DNA from: Tanytarsus gracilentus
Taxonomy: Eukaryota; Arthropoda; Insecta; Diptera; Chironomidae
Direction: 5' to 3'
Assembly: GCA_038502055.1 (NCBI GenBank)
Contig: JAXRKN010000042.1
Coordinates: 3,968,001 to 4,032,000, forward strand
Length of the DNA stretch: 64,000 nt
A program made the position numbers and the translations under genes. Shown one piece after another: positions 1-11,584 of this stretch; position 1 is the first letter of the stretch; each line of letters begins with the position of its first letter. The notes under the pieces were generated by a model, which saw nothing but the letters and a program-made list of their open reading frames with translations, searched no databases and had not been told where the DNA came from.

Positions 1-735
1 ACTGCCAAAGAAGAAGAAAAACCATGAGTCATCATGTCTCGAATTTTTTCAGAAACGAGCATGGGAAATGGCCAGGAAAATTTTTGTCATTCAAAAGCTT
101 GAGCAGAATCAATCGTCATTAAAACTCTCTCTCTCTCTCTTTCTCTCCATATATATATAAGTACACTTTTGACGTCATATAATATAAGAGTGTGTAAACT
201 AAATTATTTCACCACGATCATTTGAAAATAAGGAAATTTTTATATATATATATGCTTAAACTTCGTCACTAATACAGACAAAATGAGATTATTAGATATA
301 TTTAGAAAAAAAACAAACAAGTCTATGATTGGAGGCACGATCTCATTTTACACCATCATGTGATGTTTTTATTATTGTTTGCTCATTTTAATTTTGTTGA
401 AAGCACTATAAACAACTTTTTATTGCACAGCATTATTTTAGTTTAAATTACTTGCAAGACATCTGCTTGTAAAGACAAAACTTTTGCCGCGAAAGAAAGC
501 TGTTTAAAGCCAAAACAAAAATACTATTTATAGCAAGCTAAATAAAATAATTTTAAACGGCTGTTTTTTGGATTGCAGACTTAACTTTTTGATAACTGCA
601 ACTTGACGCTAAAAAGAGGTTAGCCAATAAAGTTCATTTCGTTTCCCTGTTGTCTTTGGGCGTGTACCAAAGTAAAACGATATCATATAATAAAAAAAAT
701 GCGTTTCTTTATTTAGGAACTTCAACCAATGCAAT
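1..735. promoter_or_regulatory. Upstream region and probable 5' UTR of lipin
   Basis: No coding exon is visible here. A CT-dinucleotide run lies at about 127-147 and short TA repeats follow. A likely 3' splice site (tttatttag) ends at 716, twenty bases before the lipin start codon, which suggests a non-coding first exon further upstream. A short out-of-frame ATG at 729 stops after eight codons. Promoter position is not determinable by eye. Confidence 0.45.
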
Positions 736-3700
736 ATGTTGAGCATAGCAAATAAAGTATTTCGGGACTTTAAGGTATGTTTAATATCAAAAATGAAAAG
801 AAAATTTTTTTCACGAATTCTTTTATAGGAGTTCTATGCAGAAATTAATGCTGCCACACTTACTGGGGCTATAGATGTGATTGTTGTGGAACAACCTGAC
901 GGTAGTTATCTGTGCTCACCTTTCCACGTTCGATTTGGAAAACTTGGTGTGCTAAGGAGTCGCGAGAAGATCGTAAATCATTAAATTACATATATATAAT
1001 TTAAAAGAAAAGATACATACGAGTACATTTTAGGTAGACATTGAAATCAATGGACAGCCAGTCGGAATCCAAATGAAGTTAGGAGAATCCGGTGAAGCAT
1101 TTTTTGTTGAAGAATGCACTGAAGGTGATCTCCTACCCAATCTTGCTACGTCGCCCATTCCGACAAGTGAATTAACAAACTATGATAGCAACATAAGGTA
1201 TTATTCATTAATTGCTGAAAGCTACTTAGTATCATTTTCAACCAAGCCAAATTTTTGTTGTATTTTTAGTGAGGAAATAAAAATACCTCTTCCGCGGCGC
1301 AATTCTTTTGATCTCTCGACCGACATTTCTCAAAATGAACGCGTGGAAAAATTTGAAAATCAAGTCTCCGATTTTTCTCAGCGGCGACACACTGATAACG
1401 ATTTGGAGCGAAAAGATTTTTCGGCTACCAAGTTGGAGTTTACAACACAAAAACTGCGTCAAGAGTTTGCCGAAAAACAAGACCAACTGTATGATGAGAT
1501 CAAGGAAAAGTTTAATTTGCGTTTCTTGGACGAAAGCCAACAGTTTTGTCCTATTAATGAGGATTCAAAAGACGGTGATGGAGAGACAACTATAGAGAAT
1601 TTAAATGATGCTAAGCAAAAAGATGTGATCGAAAGGAGTGATGAAAAAGGTCTAGTCAGAGATGAAGGTAAACCTTCTCAATCAAAAAAGAAGCGCCGCA
1701 AGAAATCAATGATTAAGAAGAAAAACTCACAGCGCAAGAGTAGCACAAGCAGCTCAGCTAGCTTTGCATCGGATGCCATCGAACAAGAGGAAACGACTTC
1801 AACCTCAAACGATGTCTCTCCCAACACCGAGAATGATATTGCTAAGGAACTAACTTTACCACATGATGATGACGATAATCATAATACAGTTATGATAAAC
1901 AAGCGAGAGCAACTTTCATCAGACATTCATTTTTTTAGTGACGGAGAAGTTGGCACGTCAAAAAGTGCTCATCAGTCTAGGCCGTCATCACCGATTCAAA
2001 GTGACACAGAATTTGAGGTATTTTCGCAGCGCGAAAAAAGTGACAATACAAGCTCTCAAATGGAATGGAAGTGGGGACAGCCGGTAGTTGAAGAGACAGG
2101 ACAAAAAGAATCGATAGATTCCAATAAACGTAATTCTATGCTTAGTGGAATGCTTAATTTTATGAAGCAGAAGCGGAAAAACAATGTCGATGGTCTTTAT
2201 CTTTCTCAGTTGGATGCTGAAGATCCTGAAATTGCGGCACTTTATTTTCCTCCAAATTCCTTCAATGGCAAAGAAAAGGTTTTCCAGAATAATGATGCAA
2301 TCAAAAAGCTCAGTGATGAAGATCGTGAGAGTGGAAATGGAGCAAGCTTGCCGCACAGTCCCTCGAATTCTGAAAATGAGATAAATAAATCCAAGACAGA
2401 TTTTTCTTTGAACTTTGTAGCACTTTCGCTGTGCGGTGAAGATCCCACGGAAGAAAACTTTAATGCAAATATAGTTCAATATGCGGATGTTTGTCAAAAT
2501 CCATCTATTTTTTCTTCGCGAGATTTAGTAGTTCGCATAAATAACAAATATTATTCGTGGACAGTGGCTTGTCCATACATCATGACACTAGTAGCTTACC
2601 AAAAACCCTTGCCGGATGCGATCTGTGAACAATTATTGCGTGACACAAAAGAAAAACCTTTTGCAATAACTGAAAGTAATGAGAAAATTGAAGAAGATCC
2701 GAATAGTAGCATTCAACTTGTAGAATCGCAGAGACGCAGTTGGTTTTCATGGCGACGCTCAGGAGGCGCTCCGGCAAACATTCAAGATCGGAGCATCAAA
2801 TCATCATTGAATGAGTCTCAAATACAACCACCCGATGAGGTTCTTAATTCAATTAAGGTATAGATAGATCAATTTGTTATTCCATATTAAAGATGTAACC
2901 AATTTTAAATTTAAAGGAAAATGACTATTCGATTGATGAAAGCATTGAAGAAAGAAGAATAAATCAAACTGGGTCGTGTGAAATATATCGCAAAACACTT
3001 CGTTTAAGCTCAAAGCAAATTGAGGGTTTGGAACTCAAAACTGGCATTAATGAGGTTGAATTTAGTGTCACAACTGCGTATCAGGGAACATCGCGTTGCA
3101 AATGCTACCTATTTAAATGGAAACATAGCGACAGAGTTATCATTTCTGATATTGATGGTACAATTACACGTAGGTTTTTGGTATTCGTGTACAGTTTTCT
3201 TTCAATTCACATGTTTTTCTTTTATTAGGTTCAGATGTTTTGGGACATATTTTGCCTATGGTTGGTAAAGATTGGGCTCAAATTGGAGTAGCTCAACTAT
3301 TTTCCAAGATTGAGGAAAATGGTTACAAAATTCTGTATCTTTCTGCTCGTGCAATTGGTCAATCAAGAGCCACACGAGAATATTTGAAATCAATCAGACA
3401 AGGAGATACCAAACTTCCAGATGGTCCTCTTTTGTTAAATCCAACATCTTTAATCTCTGCATTTCATCGTGAGGTCATTGAAAGAAAACCTGAACAATTT
3501 AAAATTGAATGTTTGAGCGATATTAAACGACTCTTTGTCGATAAAAATCCCTTCTATGCAGGCTATGGAAACCGCATTAATGTATGTTATGTTATTATAA
3601 AAAAACATTAATTTCTTACTAACGCATTAATTTATAGGATGTTTGGGCTTATCGAGCAGTCGGCATTCCCATAATGCGGATTTATACGATCAATCCAAGA

Positions 3701-4543
3701 GGCGAATTAAAGCACGAATTGACACAGACATTTCAATCAACGTAAGAATATTTTTCTTGACAATAACCATAATCATTCGCATTTTTAAAACTTTACACAA
3801 AAATTAATTTATTCGAGTTTAAGGTGTAAGTCGTTGGTCATTACATTTTTAAAAACACATCATTTTACCAATTACATGCAAAAGCGTACGTTTTAATTAC
3901 TTATTTTTTTATTTTCCGTATTTCTTTTTTACTTCATTTTTCCTCGTATGGACAATGTAGTTATGAGCAACAGTCATTAGCAGTGAATGATCATTTTCCG
4001 CCATTAGTTGATCCAGAAGGAGAAATGTTTTCAGAAATTGATGATGATGATGATTATTTACAGTTTAAGTAAAAATAGTTAACTTCTAAGCTCTCTTAAT
4101 TAAGAATCCGATCCCTCCAAATATACCAAAAACTTTTTGAGATGATTTATGACCATATTATTATTTTTTTTAAATTTCAAAAAGCATTTGAATGATATAA
4201 AACAATAAAAGTGATAATGATTACCGTTTTGTTCTTATTAATTTAATTTTAATGAATTGTAAAAAACGATTTGCACTCTCAACTCGAGTTTGCAATTCTT
4301 CACATGTTTATTTGCTTCCTATTTACCTATCTAACTATTTAATTTTTTAGTTATGCAAAACAACTTGTAATTGCTGACCAGCTTTTCCCTCCCGTCAAAA
4401 ACATCGTTGACGAAGATGATGATATCGAGTACACGGCTTTTAACTACTGGCGCAATCCCTTTGAAGAAATTGATGACTCCTCATCTGATGTATCGCTTCA
4501 AGCCATTCAATCTAAACCTTTAGCTACCATTCCAGAAAATTGA
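736..4543 (+). CDS. Lpin: Lipin, Mg2+-dependent phosphatidate phosphatase and nuclear co-regulator
   Basis: Lipin dephosphorylates phosphatidic acid to diacylglycerol for triglyceride and phospholipid synthesis, and acts as a nuclear co-regulator. Coding exons as I join them: 736-774, 829-972, 1034-1197, 1270-2857, 2917-3169, 3229-3581, 3638-3741, then 4351-4543 (945 aa) or alternatively 3961-4072 (918 aa). The N-LIP domain fills exons 1-3 (ATLTGAIDVIVVEQ, SPFHVRFGKLGVLRS, MKLGESGEAFFVEE). Exon 4 carries a polybasic NLS-like stretch near 1685-1745 and long disordered Ser/Glu-rich sequence. The C-LIP catalytic motif DIDGT is at about residues 723-727, followed by the LGHIL (LxxIL) coactivator motif. 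The last exon at 4351 ends with the conserved FxYWR signature. Intron 3 (1198-1269) is 72 nt with no stop, so an ORF reads through it; splicing restores PRRNS next to SEEIKIPL. Very confident in identity; 5' UTR exon unresolved. Confidence 0.96.
3961..4072 (+). CDS. Lpin: Alternative terminal exon of lipin
   Basis: This exon starts after tgtag with TTATG, exactly as the exon at 4351 does after ttttag, so both can accept the same donor at 3741 in the same phase. It encodes 37 residues (YEQQSLAVNDHFPP...YLQFK) ending in TAA at 4070-4072, with AATAAA near 4204. The downstream exon begins YAKQLVIADQLFPP, so the two look like a tandem exon duplication. A donor-like gtaaaa overlaps the stop (from 4069); using it gives a 108-nt cassette that joins 4351 in frame. 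Whether it is a terminal exon or a cassette exon cannot be settled from sequence alone. Confidence 0.7.
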
Positions 4544-5581
4544 AAATTCTAAATACCTATTATTGCTTAACTTGAAGTTTTGTGATGCTTATATAAATGT
4601 AATAAGTAAAAAAATCATGAAATAGATCGCTTTAAAGTCACACCATCAATTAATTTTTTGTCGCTCGATATGTTATATAATTTCATAATTAATACGCAAT
4701 CACAGTGGGAAATTTAGTACTGAAAAACGGTCAACAGTCAATGCAGTAAAATGCTAATTGTGGCTCTTTATTGCATCATAACTAGATTATTGAGATTTGA
4801 AAAATGGTATTTCTGTTGATTTTATGAATAAATTCCAATCAAGAAGCTTAATTGAATTTATACAGGGACCTTAGAGAGGGTCACCTTTGGAGCTTATTTA
4901 AGAGAGAGCGTTGAACTTAAACCGTGAAGTTATTAGTGATTGTTATAGAGCAACACAGGCTTTAATTTGATATACATTTTTGTAGGATGTTAATTTTGAG
5001 AGGTTTGGCCGTTTTGACCCATTATTTTTCTCACTGCTGAATATAAAAAAATAAAAATAAAACAAGAATTCCGTATGCATACCTATGTTCGATTGCAACA
5101 AAAAAATTTTCTGTAAACTTTATTAATTTGTTTGATTTTTCAGTATTGGTATTGATATTTTACAAAGTGATAGCTCTCAGGTATCTTCCGACCCTGGTCA
5201 GACGCAAACCAGCTTAGTAATAAAAAGAAAAAAATATTTAAATTTTTTTAATTCAAAGACCGAAGACGAAACGGAAATTAATTAATTAAATTTTAAACTA
5301 TACTTTCTACGAACAGAAACATCCTGCTGCGTAAAAAATCAAAAGATGCTTGGTCAAATGAAACCGAATGAACACCCACACTGATAGTATTTTTAAATTC
5401 TTTAATTCTTATCTGCCATTCAGTTTTATTTTGTGCTAAAAATAAAAGAAAATTTCCAAGGAAAATAATAAAATTTGCTGGCAAACTCAAATTATCTCCA
5501 GCTCTCTAAGCGTTCAGACAGTTCAGAGTGGATAAAATTTTAATTTTCTCTTTCAATTTTTTTTTTGTGTGAGAATTTAAA
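4544..5581. other. Lipin-globin intergenic region
   Basis: I see no convincing exon here. AATAAA-like signals near 4824-4832 could end the long lipin transcript. The stretch just before 5582 should hold the globin promoter and 5' UTR; there is a pyrimidine-rich segment at about 5535-5566. The ORF on the minus strand at 5293-5490 has no family resemblance and I do not call it. Confidence 0.4.
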
Positions 5582-7061
5582 ATGGTCAAAACGTAATTTA
5601 ACTTTAATAATTAATCTTCAATAATTTTAATTTTTTAAATATTTATTGCAAAGACCTCCATTTAAAGATATCACGCCTGAGCAAGCCGAAATGGTTCAAA
5701 CGGATTGGAGTTTTATTAAAAATCAATCAGTAGATATCCTCGTGAGTTTGTTCTTAAAGAAAATGATTGAATTTAACAGTATACTTTTTCAACAAAATAA
5801 AAGGTAAATTTTTTTGAAAAATTTCCCGGGAATCAAAAACAATTTAAGGTGAAAAAATATTTAACTATTTAATTTACAAATAAATTGTTTAATGTGATAA
5901 ACTTTCCAATTTGTTTTCAAAAACATGTATATAGGCTTTTGCTGGAAAAGATTTAGATGATATCAAGGATACACCAGAATTTGAGTGAGCTATATTTTTT
6001 TTAAATACTACAAAATATTTAAAATACAACTTCCATCGTATAGACAACATGCGTCTGCAATTGTGAATGCATTTGGAATGGTAAAAATTTAAAAGAAAAG
6101 CATATTTCAATACTATTAAATAAAATTAACAAATAAAGGTCATTGAACTCTTGGCAAAGGATTTGGAAGCAATCAAAAAAATCGTGAACAAACTTGGATC
6201 TTTTCATCAGAAACAAGGTAATTATTATATTATGGTACTTTTCAAAGACCAATTCTGTTTATTCCAAATCTATTTAACCTAAAAATAGGCATTAGTAAAT
6301 TTGCATTCTTGGTAAGCAAACTAATTATTTAGATCAATTAATTTAAAGTATTTATCTGAAATATTTTCAAAGGAATTTCGTGAGGCGTTTATCGAGTTTT
6401 TGCGTTTTAATTGTGGAGGAACTTTAGAAGGAATGGTAATATATTTTATGATTAAAAGATATCTATTGGGATATTAAGTTGAAATTGACGTTTTTTTCGG
6501 TGCAGGTTACATTGGGTTGGTGTGACTCTCTCGCCAGAGCTAGAAAATTTTCCAAACAAATAGTATTTCAAAGAGAAACAACAAAGGAAGTTTTTCAATT
6601 ATCTTTTTAGTTAAAAATTTCATTATCTCTAAAACTTTAAAGATTTGTCTTTAATCTTTCAGATTAAATTGTTTTTAAATTTTTTCACTTGCTAGTTTTT
6701 GCTTGACGAGAGAGTCACACCAACCCAAAGTAACCTGCACCGAAAAAAACGTCAATTTCAACTTAATATCCCAATAGTAACAGGTATTGAAATTAGTTTT
6801 TGAGAGACTTTTTAACTAACTGTCACATTATTTAAAATATTAAAAATTTATTGAAATTAGCTTCGTTTAAGGCTGGGAACATAAGAAAAGATGGGCCCGT
6901 GAAGGCTCGCAATATATTGATGTTCTCAGTCCTGGGCCTCGTTTAAAGTTAATAAATCATCCGCACATTTTGTTATTACATATTTTCAGGCGGCATGGAA
7001 TGATACAATGGATTTGATATATCACATAATCTTTAATAACCTTGATGGTAACCCAGTTTGA
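5582..7061 (+). CDS. Intracellular globin, nine exons
   Basis: Oxygen-binding globin with no signal peptide, so probably cytoplasmic. Exons: 5582-5592, 5654-5741, 5804-5848, 5935-5984, 6044-6080, 6139-6217, 6289-6311, 6373-6435, 6990-7061. They sum to 468 nt, 155 residues plus stop, with every junction in phase and flanked by GT/AG. Visible globin landmarks are TPEQAEMVQTDW (helix A), FFEKFP then FAGKDL (CD region), EQHAS with the distal His, GSFHQKQGI with the proximal His, and a C-terminal AAWNDTMDLIYHIIF helix H. Both haem-contact histidines are present, so the product could be functional. FAGKDL recalls chironomid haemoglobins, while ILVNFFEKFP and the DGN tail resemble Drosophila glob1. 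Eight introns in so short a gene is unusual for insect globins. Intron 8 (6436-6989) holds a large hairpin. No exon is long enough to appear as a notable ORF. Confidence 0.9.
6463..6777. repeat. Intronic inverted repeat with 71-bp arms
   Basis: Arms at 6463-6533 and 6707-6777 are reverse complements with a single mismatch that I can see (ATTGGG against TTTGGG), separated by a 173-bp spacer. The element lies wholly inside the last intron of the globin gene. The left arm includes a pyrimidine tract ending in GCAG, a strong-looking decoy splice acceptor. It may be a fold-back element or a recent inverted duplication. No transposase coding is present. Confidence 0.9.
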
Positions 7062-7197
7062 AACTGAAAAAATGATCGCCGAATACAAAAAAAAATTTAA
7101 AAATTAATTTTTTGTATTGCGGAATATAAATAAAATAAATTTAGCTGATTTTTTATTTTGTTTCATTAGTCATAAAAAAATTTTATATTTTTGTGTT

Positions 7198-7406
7198 GTG
7201 GATATTTTAATGGAGTATGTAATATTGAATGGAATGAAAATGAATTAAAGAACAAAATAAAGAAGGGGGGCGGTTTTTTTATTGTTGTTGCTGTGTTTTT
7301 TTTAGTTTTTTTTTTGTTATTTTTGTTTTAATTTTTAAACCCCCTTCTTTTTTTTTTTTATTCCGTTTTCATTCCTTCAGTATTAATCTCATTTTAAAAT
7401 ATCCAC
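7198..7406. repeat. Imperfect inverted repeat downstream of globin
   Basis: Arms at about 7198-7270 and 7338-7406 are imperfect reverse complements. Both outer ends read GTGGATATTTTA (in opposite orientation) and the inner ends are GGGGG / CCCCC runs next to AAGAAGG / CCTTCTT. The loop is T-rich. It looks like an old fold-back or MITE-like element; I see no clear target-site duplication. Confidence 0.7.
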
Positions 7407-7439
7407 ATAGAAATAATATCAAATTTTTTGTCTATAAAA

Positions 7440-8065
7440 TATATAAATTATCTTTTCTTTTTTTTTTTTTGATTCTAATTTTTTATTTTTTTTTTTTTTT
7501 TTCGATTTTTAATTTTTTTCTTTGTTTTTTGTTTTTTTCGTTTTTTTTTTATTTTTTATTTTTTGTTGTTAATTTATATGTTTGCTTTTTTTGCTTTTTT
7601 TGTTTTTTGTTTTTTACTATGAATTTTTCTTTTCGTACGTTTTTTTTTTTTTTCTTTTTTTTTTTTTCAGGTGAGTTTTTTTTTTTTGTAGATTGAAGTG
7701 TCCTTTTTGCTGTCCTTGTCTTGTCGTTCCTCTTCCTTCTCGTAGATGTTCTCTGTTTCCGTCTCTTTGTTTTCTTGTTGTTTCTCTGTCTTGTCTTCGT
7801 GATTAATTTAGTTTTTTTTTTTTTTTTTTCGTTGGTTTCCGTTTGGATTTGTGGTCCCTTGTTGTTTGTTGTTGGTTTGTTGTATCTTTGTTTGGTTTTT
7901 TGTTTCGTCGTGCTTTGTGTTTTTTTTTGTCTTGCCTTCGTGTTTTTTATTTTTCTTTTTGTTTGTTTAATTTTCCGTCTGATGTTCCGTTTGTTTTTTT
8001 AATTTAAATTTTGATTTATTTATTTTTTTTCTTTTTTTTTTCCTATGATTTTGTGTTCCTTTGAT
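7440..8065. repeat. Extreme T-rich (purine-poor) low-complexity tract
   Basis: About 625 bases that are overwhelmingly T on the + strand, with scattered G and C and hardly any A. Open frames here translate to Phe/Leu/Cys-rich strings and are products of composition, not genes. The tract lies directly beyond the inverted repeat at 7198-7406. Confidence 0.85.
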
Positions 8066-8240
8066 GTGTTTAAATGTGGTTTATGATGAATTGAAGAATT
8101 TTAAATATTTTTTTTTCTCCAAATGTTATTGTATTTTCGAAGGGTTTTTTCGAAACTGAGTAATAAATTTAAAGTTTAAAAAATTTTCTACCGTTACTTT
8201 ATACACAGCTGATCTCGCTCAGCTTCGCTCCGCGACAGCA

Positions 8241-8259
8241 GCTGTGCGTGACGCACAGC
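8241..8259. repeat. Perfect 19-bp palindrome in a GC-rich island
   Basis: GCTGTGCGT-G-ACGCACAGC is perfectly symmetrical around one base. It sits in a GC-richer patch (about 8208-8285) that also has two CAGCTG sites, inside otherwise AT-rich DNA. Function unknown; it could be part of a transposon end or a protein-binding site. Confidence 0.7.
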
Positions 8260-8724
8260 CGGAAACTCTTCAAGGCTCGAGATGAAATTAGTTTTAGGGT
8301 ATATTATAGAAGTGGAAAAATTTTTAAAAATAGATTTGACTAACTTGTATGTACATTAAAAATAAAAATATTTCTTTAAACGCTCTGGTATTTTCATTTG
8401 ACACTCAATTATTTTTTGAGTGAAGCGCACGCGAAAAAGTTTCAGAATAAATATTGATTTCTCAAGGTCAGTGGACATCATGTAATCCTCACGTAAACAA
8501 TGTAGATGTTTTCTCGCTTTCTTTCTTTTTCACGATTCACTTTGGAGGCATGTCTCACATTAATTTTTTCTATTTTTAAATTATAATCAAGTGGGTGCCT
8601 GGTGCGCGGCGTTCTCAGTTGTACTGTTCACTTGTAAAAAGCATATGTTTATATAAATTTTTATAATATTGTTATTGACTAAAAAATAAATAATAAAAAA
8701 TTAAGTAAACAAAATCAACATTTC

Positions 8725-8990
8725 TAAAATTGGACATTAGTGGCACTCCTGATCGACCATGATGGACACTCCTCAAAAATCATCAATTTCAATCAATTCC
8801 TCATCCGATTGTAGATATTATTTTGGATTTCTCCAAATCCAGTTTTCAGCCCCTAGTGCCAAAACATTAAAATGTGCAATATCAAAACATATACTCAAAT
8901 GATAGGCCTACAAACTGGCGAAAACAAATTTGAAATTGGTTGATCCGTGCACCCGTGTCTCGAGTTATGCTGCGTACTAAGTGTTAAGAT
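8725..8990. repeat. Diverged copy of a dispersed repeat also in aralar intron 9
   Basis: The segment around 8727-8810 (TTGGACATTAGTGGCACTCC, then ATGATGGACA, CTCCTCAAAAATCATCAAT, CAATTCCTCAT) matches, with substitutions, repeated modules at 30538-31757. Downstream CTGGCGAAAAC at about 8927 also echoes the TGGCGAAAA segment of that element. No coding capacity is visible. Confidence 0.6.
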
Positions 8991-8999
8991 GTTTCTTAC

Positions 9000-11584
9000 T
9001 ATTTAGTTTCTACAGCTCGCCCTGAGCCACCAATCGAGATCTGATTTTTGGCAGTAGGATGGAAAAAAGAGAATTTTTCAAAAAACCGTTTCCAATAGAG
9101 AGCGAATCTCTAAAAAAATAGCCCTTAATTAATTTCAAATTGATTATAAAGAGTGCAAATAATTTAAAATTATAGAATTGACTAAATTAATCAATTTGGT
9201 TCTTGTGAATGAGCAACTACCAATGTTCAATCTAATAATAAAAAATCTAATTAAACTTCGAAACGCATTTAAATTCTTTTGGAATTTTCTGATCTGGAAC
9301 ATAATAATAGAACATAATAATAGAATTTAGTTCAAACCATATATTCAGCTCGTGGCTTTTTTATTACACCACAGATGTACTGTTTGATTTCTTTTTTATT
9401 TGTGCGTTTGATGTGAAAACTGCCTTTCTCGTTATTTTCTATTGTTGTATCTTGTGGTATTTGCTCTACCCCGGTTTAGATGTAACAAAGAATTTTGCCC
9501 TCTTTTGATTTGCCGGTTCAGATACATATATGTATATATATCGAAAGATTATCCCCTTCTTATTGCCATCAATTGCAAAGTTGGTTCATTTTTTTTGTTA
9601 GAGACTTTCAAACAATTACTGAACTCTAATGATAATAATAAAACAACGGAGAATGAAATTAATTAATGATGAATCAGTTATAAATTTTAGTTGACACCTC
9701 ATTTCCAGTTTTGCACCTATCAGAAGAAGAAAATTAAACTTTTTTGTGCAAGATGAGAAAGATTAGGATCGCTTTTAAATTATTTTTATTTACAAATTCG
9801 TTATCGATCTAGTTTGTGAAATCTCATATCAATAAATATATGTGTATATATGCCTTTTGTATATTAATTTTCAATGCAAAAAATGCTTTTCGTTTATACC
9901 TATTTCATTTCGTTATTGATGCAGTTTTTTAAGATTTTTTGTTGTGGCAGAGAACAAGTAAGACCTAAACTTACGGTTGTATTTTTTGCACAGTTGTTGG
10001 TAATTTTTCCATGTGATCTCAAAAAAAGTTCAAGATTGCTAAAAAAATTTCCTCATGATTAGGATCTTAAAAGTTCTGAGAGTCATTGAAGATCTAAAAA
10101 GTAAACTTGAATTTCAATCATTGTACTTATGCTTATTTTTTTCTTAAAACTCAAGTCAAGGTGCAAGTTTAAACTCATTCATATCACTGTCCATATTTAT
10201 TTCAATCCATTTTTTAAAATGAATTTTTCATTAGAATCGAAAACAATTTCATGCGTTTTGTGACATTTACTTTTCATCTATTATGTTAATTTTCTAATAC
10301 AGATTTTAACTGCAGCCTACAATTTTTTATAGGTTGAGTTTTTAAGGACAATCACAAATTTATTTGAAATTTGTTTTTGTTACGAATATTTTTTGGTGAA
10401 ATCGATTGAAAGAACTGTTTTTTGCTCCCAGATTTTTTCCATTGTAATTATAAAAAAAACTTAGAATTCTCTCAAGAGATTGCTGGCATAAAAATCTTTC
10501 GTTTGCTAATATGTTTCAGATATTATTCTATATAAAGGTATTGCTTTTCTTATCAATTTCATTTTTTTAATAACACACCTGAAATGGCACAGATTTTATC
10601 CTATACTTCTTATTTTCCAATAAAAAAATTTCTTTATGGTTTTTTTTGTGCTCTTCATGTTAAACTGTAACTTAAGACATTTCTCTTATAAATTACATGA
10701 TTGCCAGGTACAAATTTTGAATTTTATTTTCCAAAAAAATTTGAAAATGTTTTTAATGAGAAATGTGAAAACGAACAAGTTTTTGGGAAATTAGAATCGC
10801 TATCAAATATTTATATTTTTCATGAAAAATGTTTTGTTTCTCCGTTAAACTATATTTTTAGAGCCGCTAAATTTGCTTCAGGATTTTTATTTAAATGTAA
10901 TTCGCAACTTTAAGACAGATAAATACAACACTGAGATCATTCTAATAGCTATCAAAATATTTACATATTTAATTAATTAAAAGTAAACGAGATGGAGATT
11001 AACAAATATTAAATAAAATTAGAAAAATATCCTTTGCAAGTTAAACAAAGTCATCTAAATAAATTGAGTTCTGATTTCATTAAAAATTTCGAAGCTTTTG
11101 GGATTATTGAAAAATCATAAAATTTTGAATCATTAATTATTTTAAAACTTTTTAATTTTGCATTAAATCAATTAAAAGACATACATGTTTTATCCTCTCG
11201 ATCAATATATTTTCTACAAGGCAGGTCAACAAGTCAATTTTAAGCATGTGGTGGCAAATTTAAAAATTTTCCAATTCCTTGTAGAAGAAAAACATTCTCT
11301 TTTGCAGGAAGAAAGTTTGCAATTTTTTTTAAATCTCATTGAATACAAATACTCTTCCGGGAAGGGCCATTAAAAAAATATATGCAGAATCCTAATGGGT
11401 TCAAATTAATCCTCATTTTCAACTTTTTTATTGACTTCATCTAGCTCCAAACATGGCGTAATATTTGAAATTGCAGACGAGCTCCCTGCACCTTTGAAGA
11501 AATACAGAATAATTAAAGGAACATTTAAATCATAATGAAATCATTACAATGATGAGAGAGTGTGGCGAGCCCGAAAAATGTTGA
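9000..11584. other. Non-coding region before the 3' end of toy
   Basis: AT-rich sequence with no recognisable gene or RNA. The part nearest toy is its probable 3' UTR: a TTTATT (AATAAA on the minus strand) lies at about 11427. Short ORFs at 9442-9666, 9874-10062, 10701-10913 and 11185-11373 have random-looking composition. Confidence 0.45.

Noticed and set aside
1988..2497. 169-codon minus-strand ORF
   Set aside because: Antisense shadow of lipin exon 4.
6865..6957. GC-richer block in globin intron 8 (GGCTGGGAACATAAG...) that might be an extra exon
   Set aside because: From the phase-0 donor the frame from the nearest acceptor stops after seven codons, and the globin fold is complete without it; its origin is unexplained.
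7469..8002. Phe/Leu/Cys-rich ORFs resembling membrane proteins
   Set aside because: Product of a T-rich tract; no start context, conservation or splice structure.
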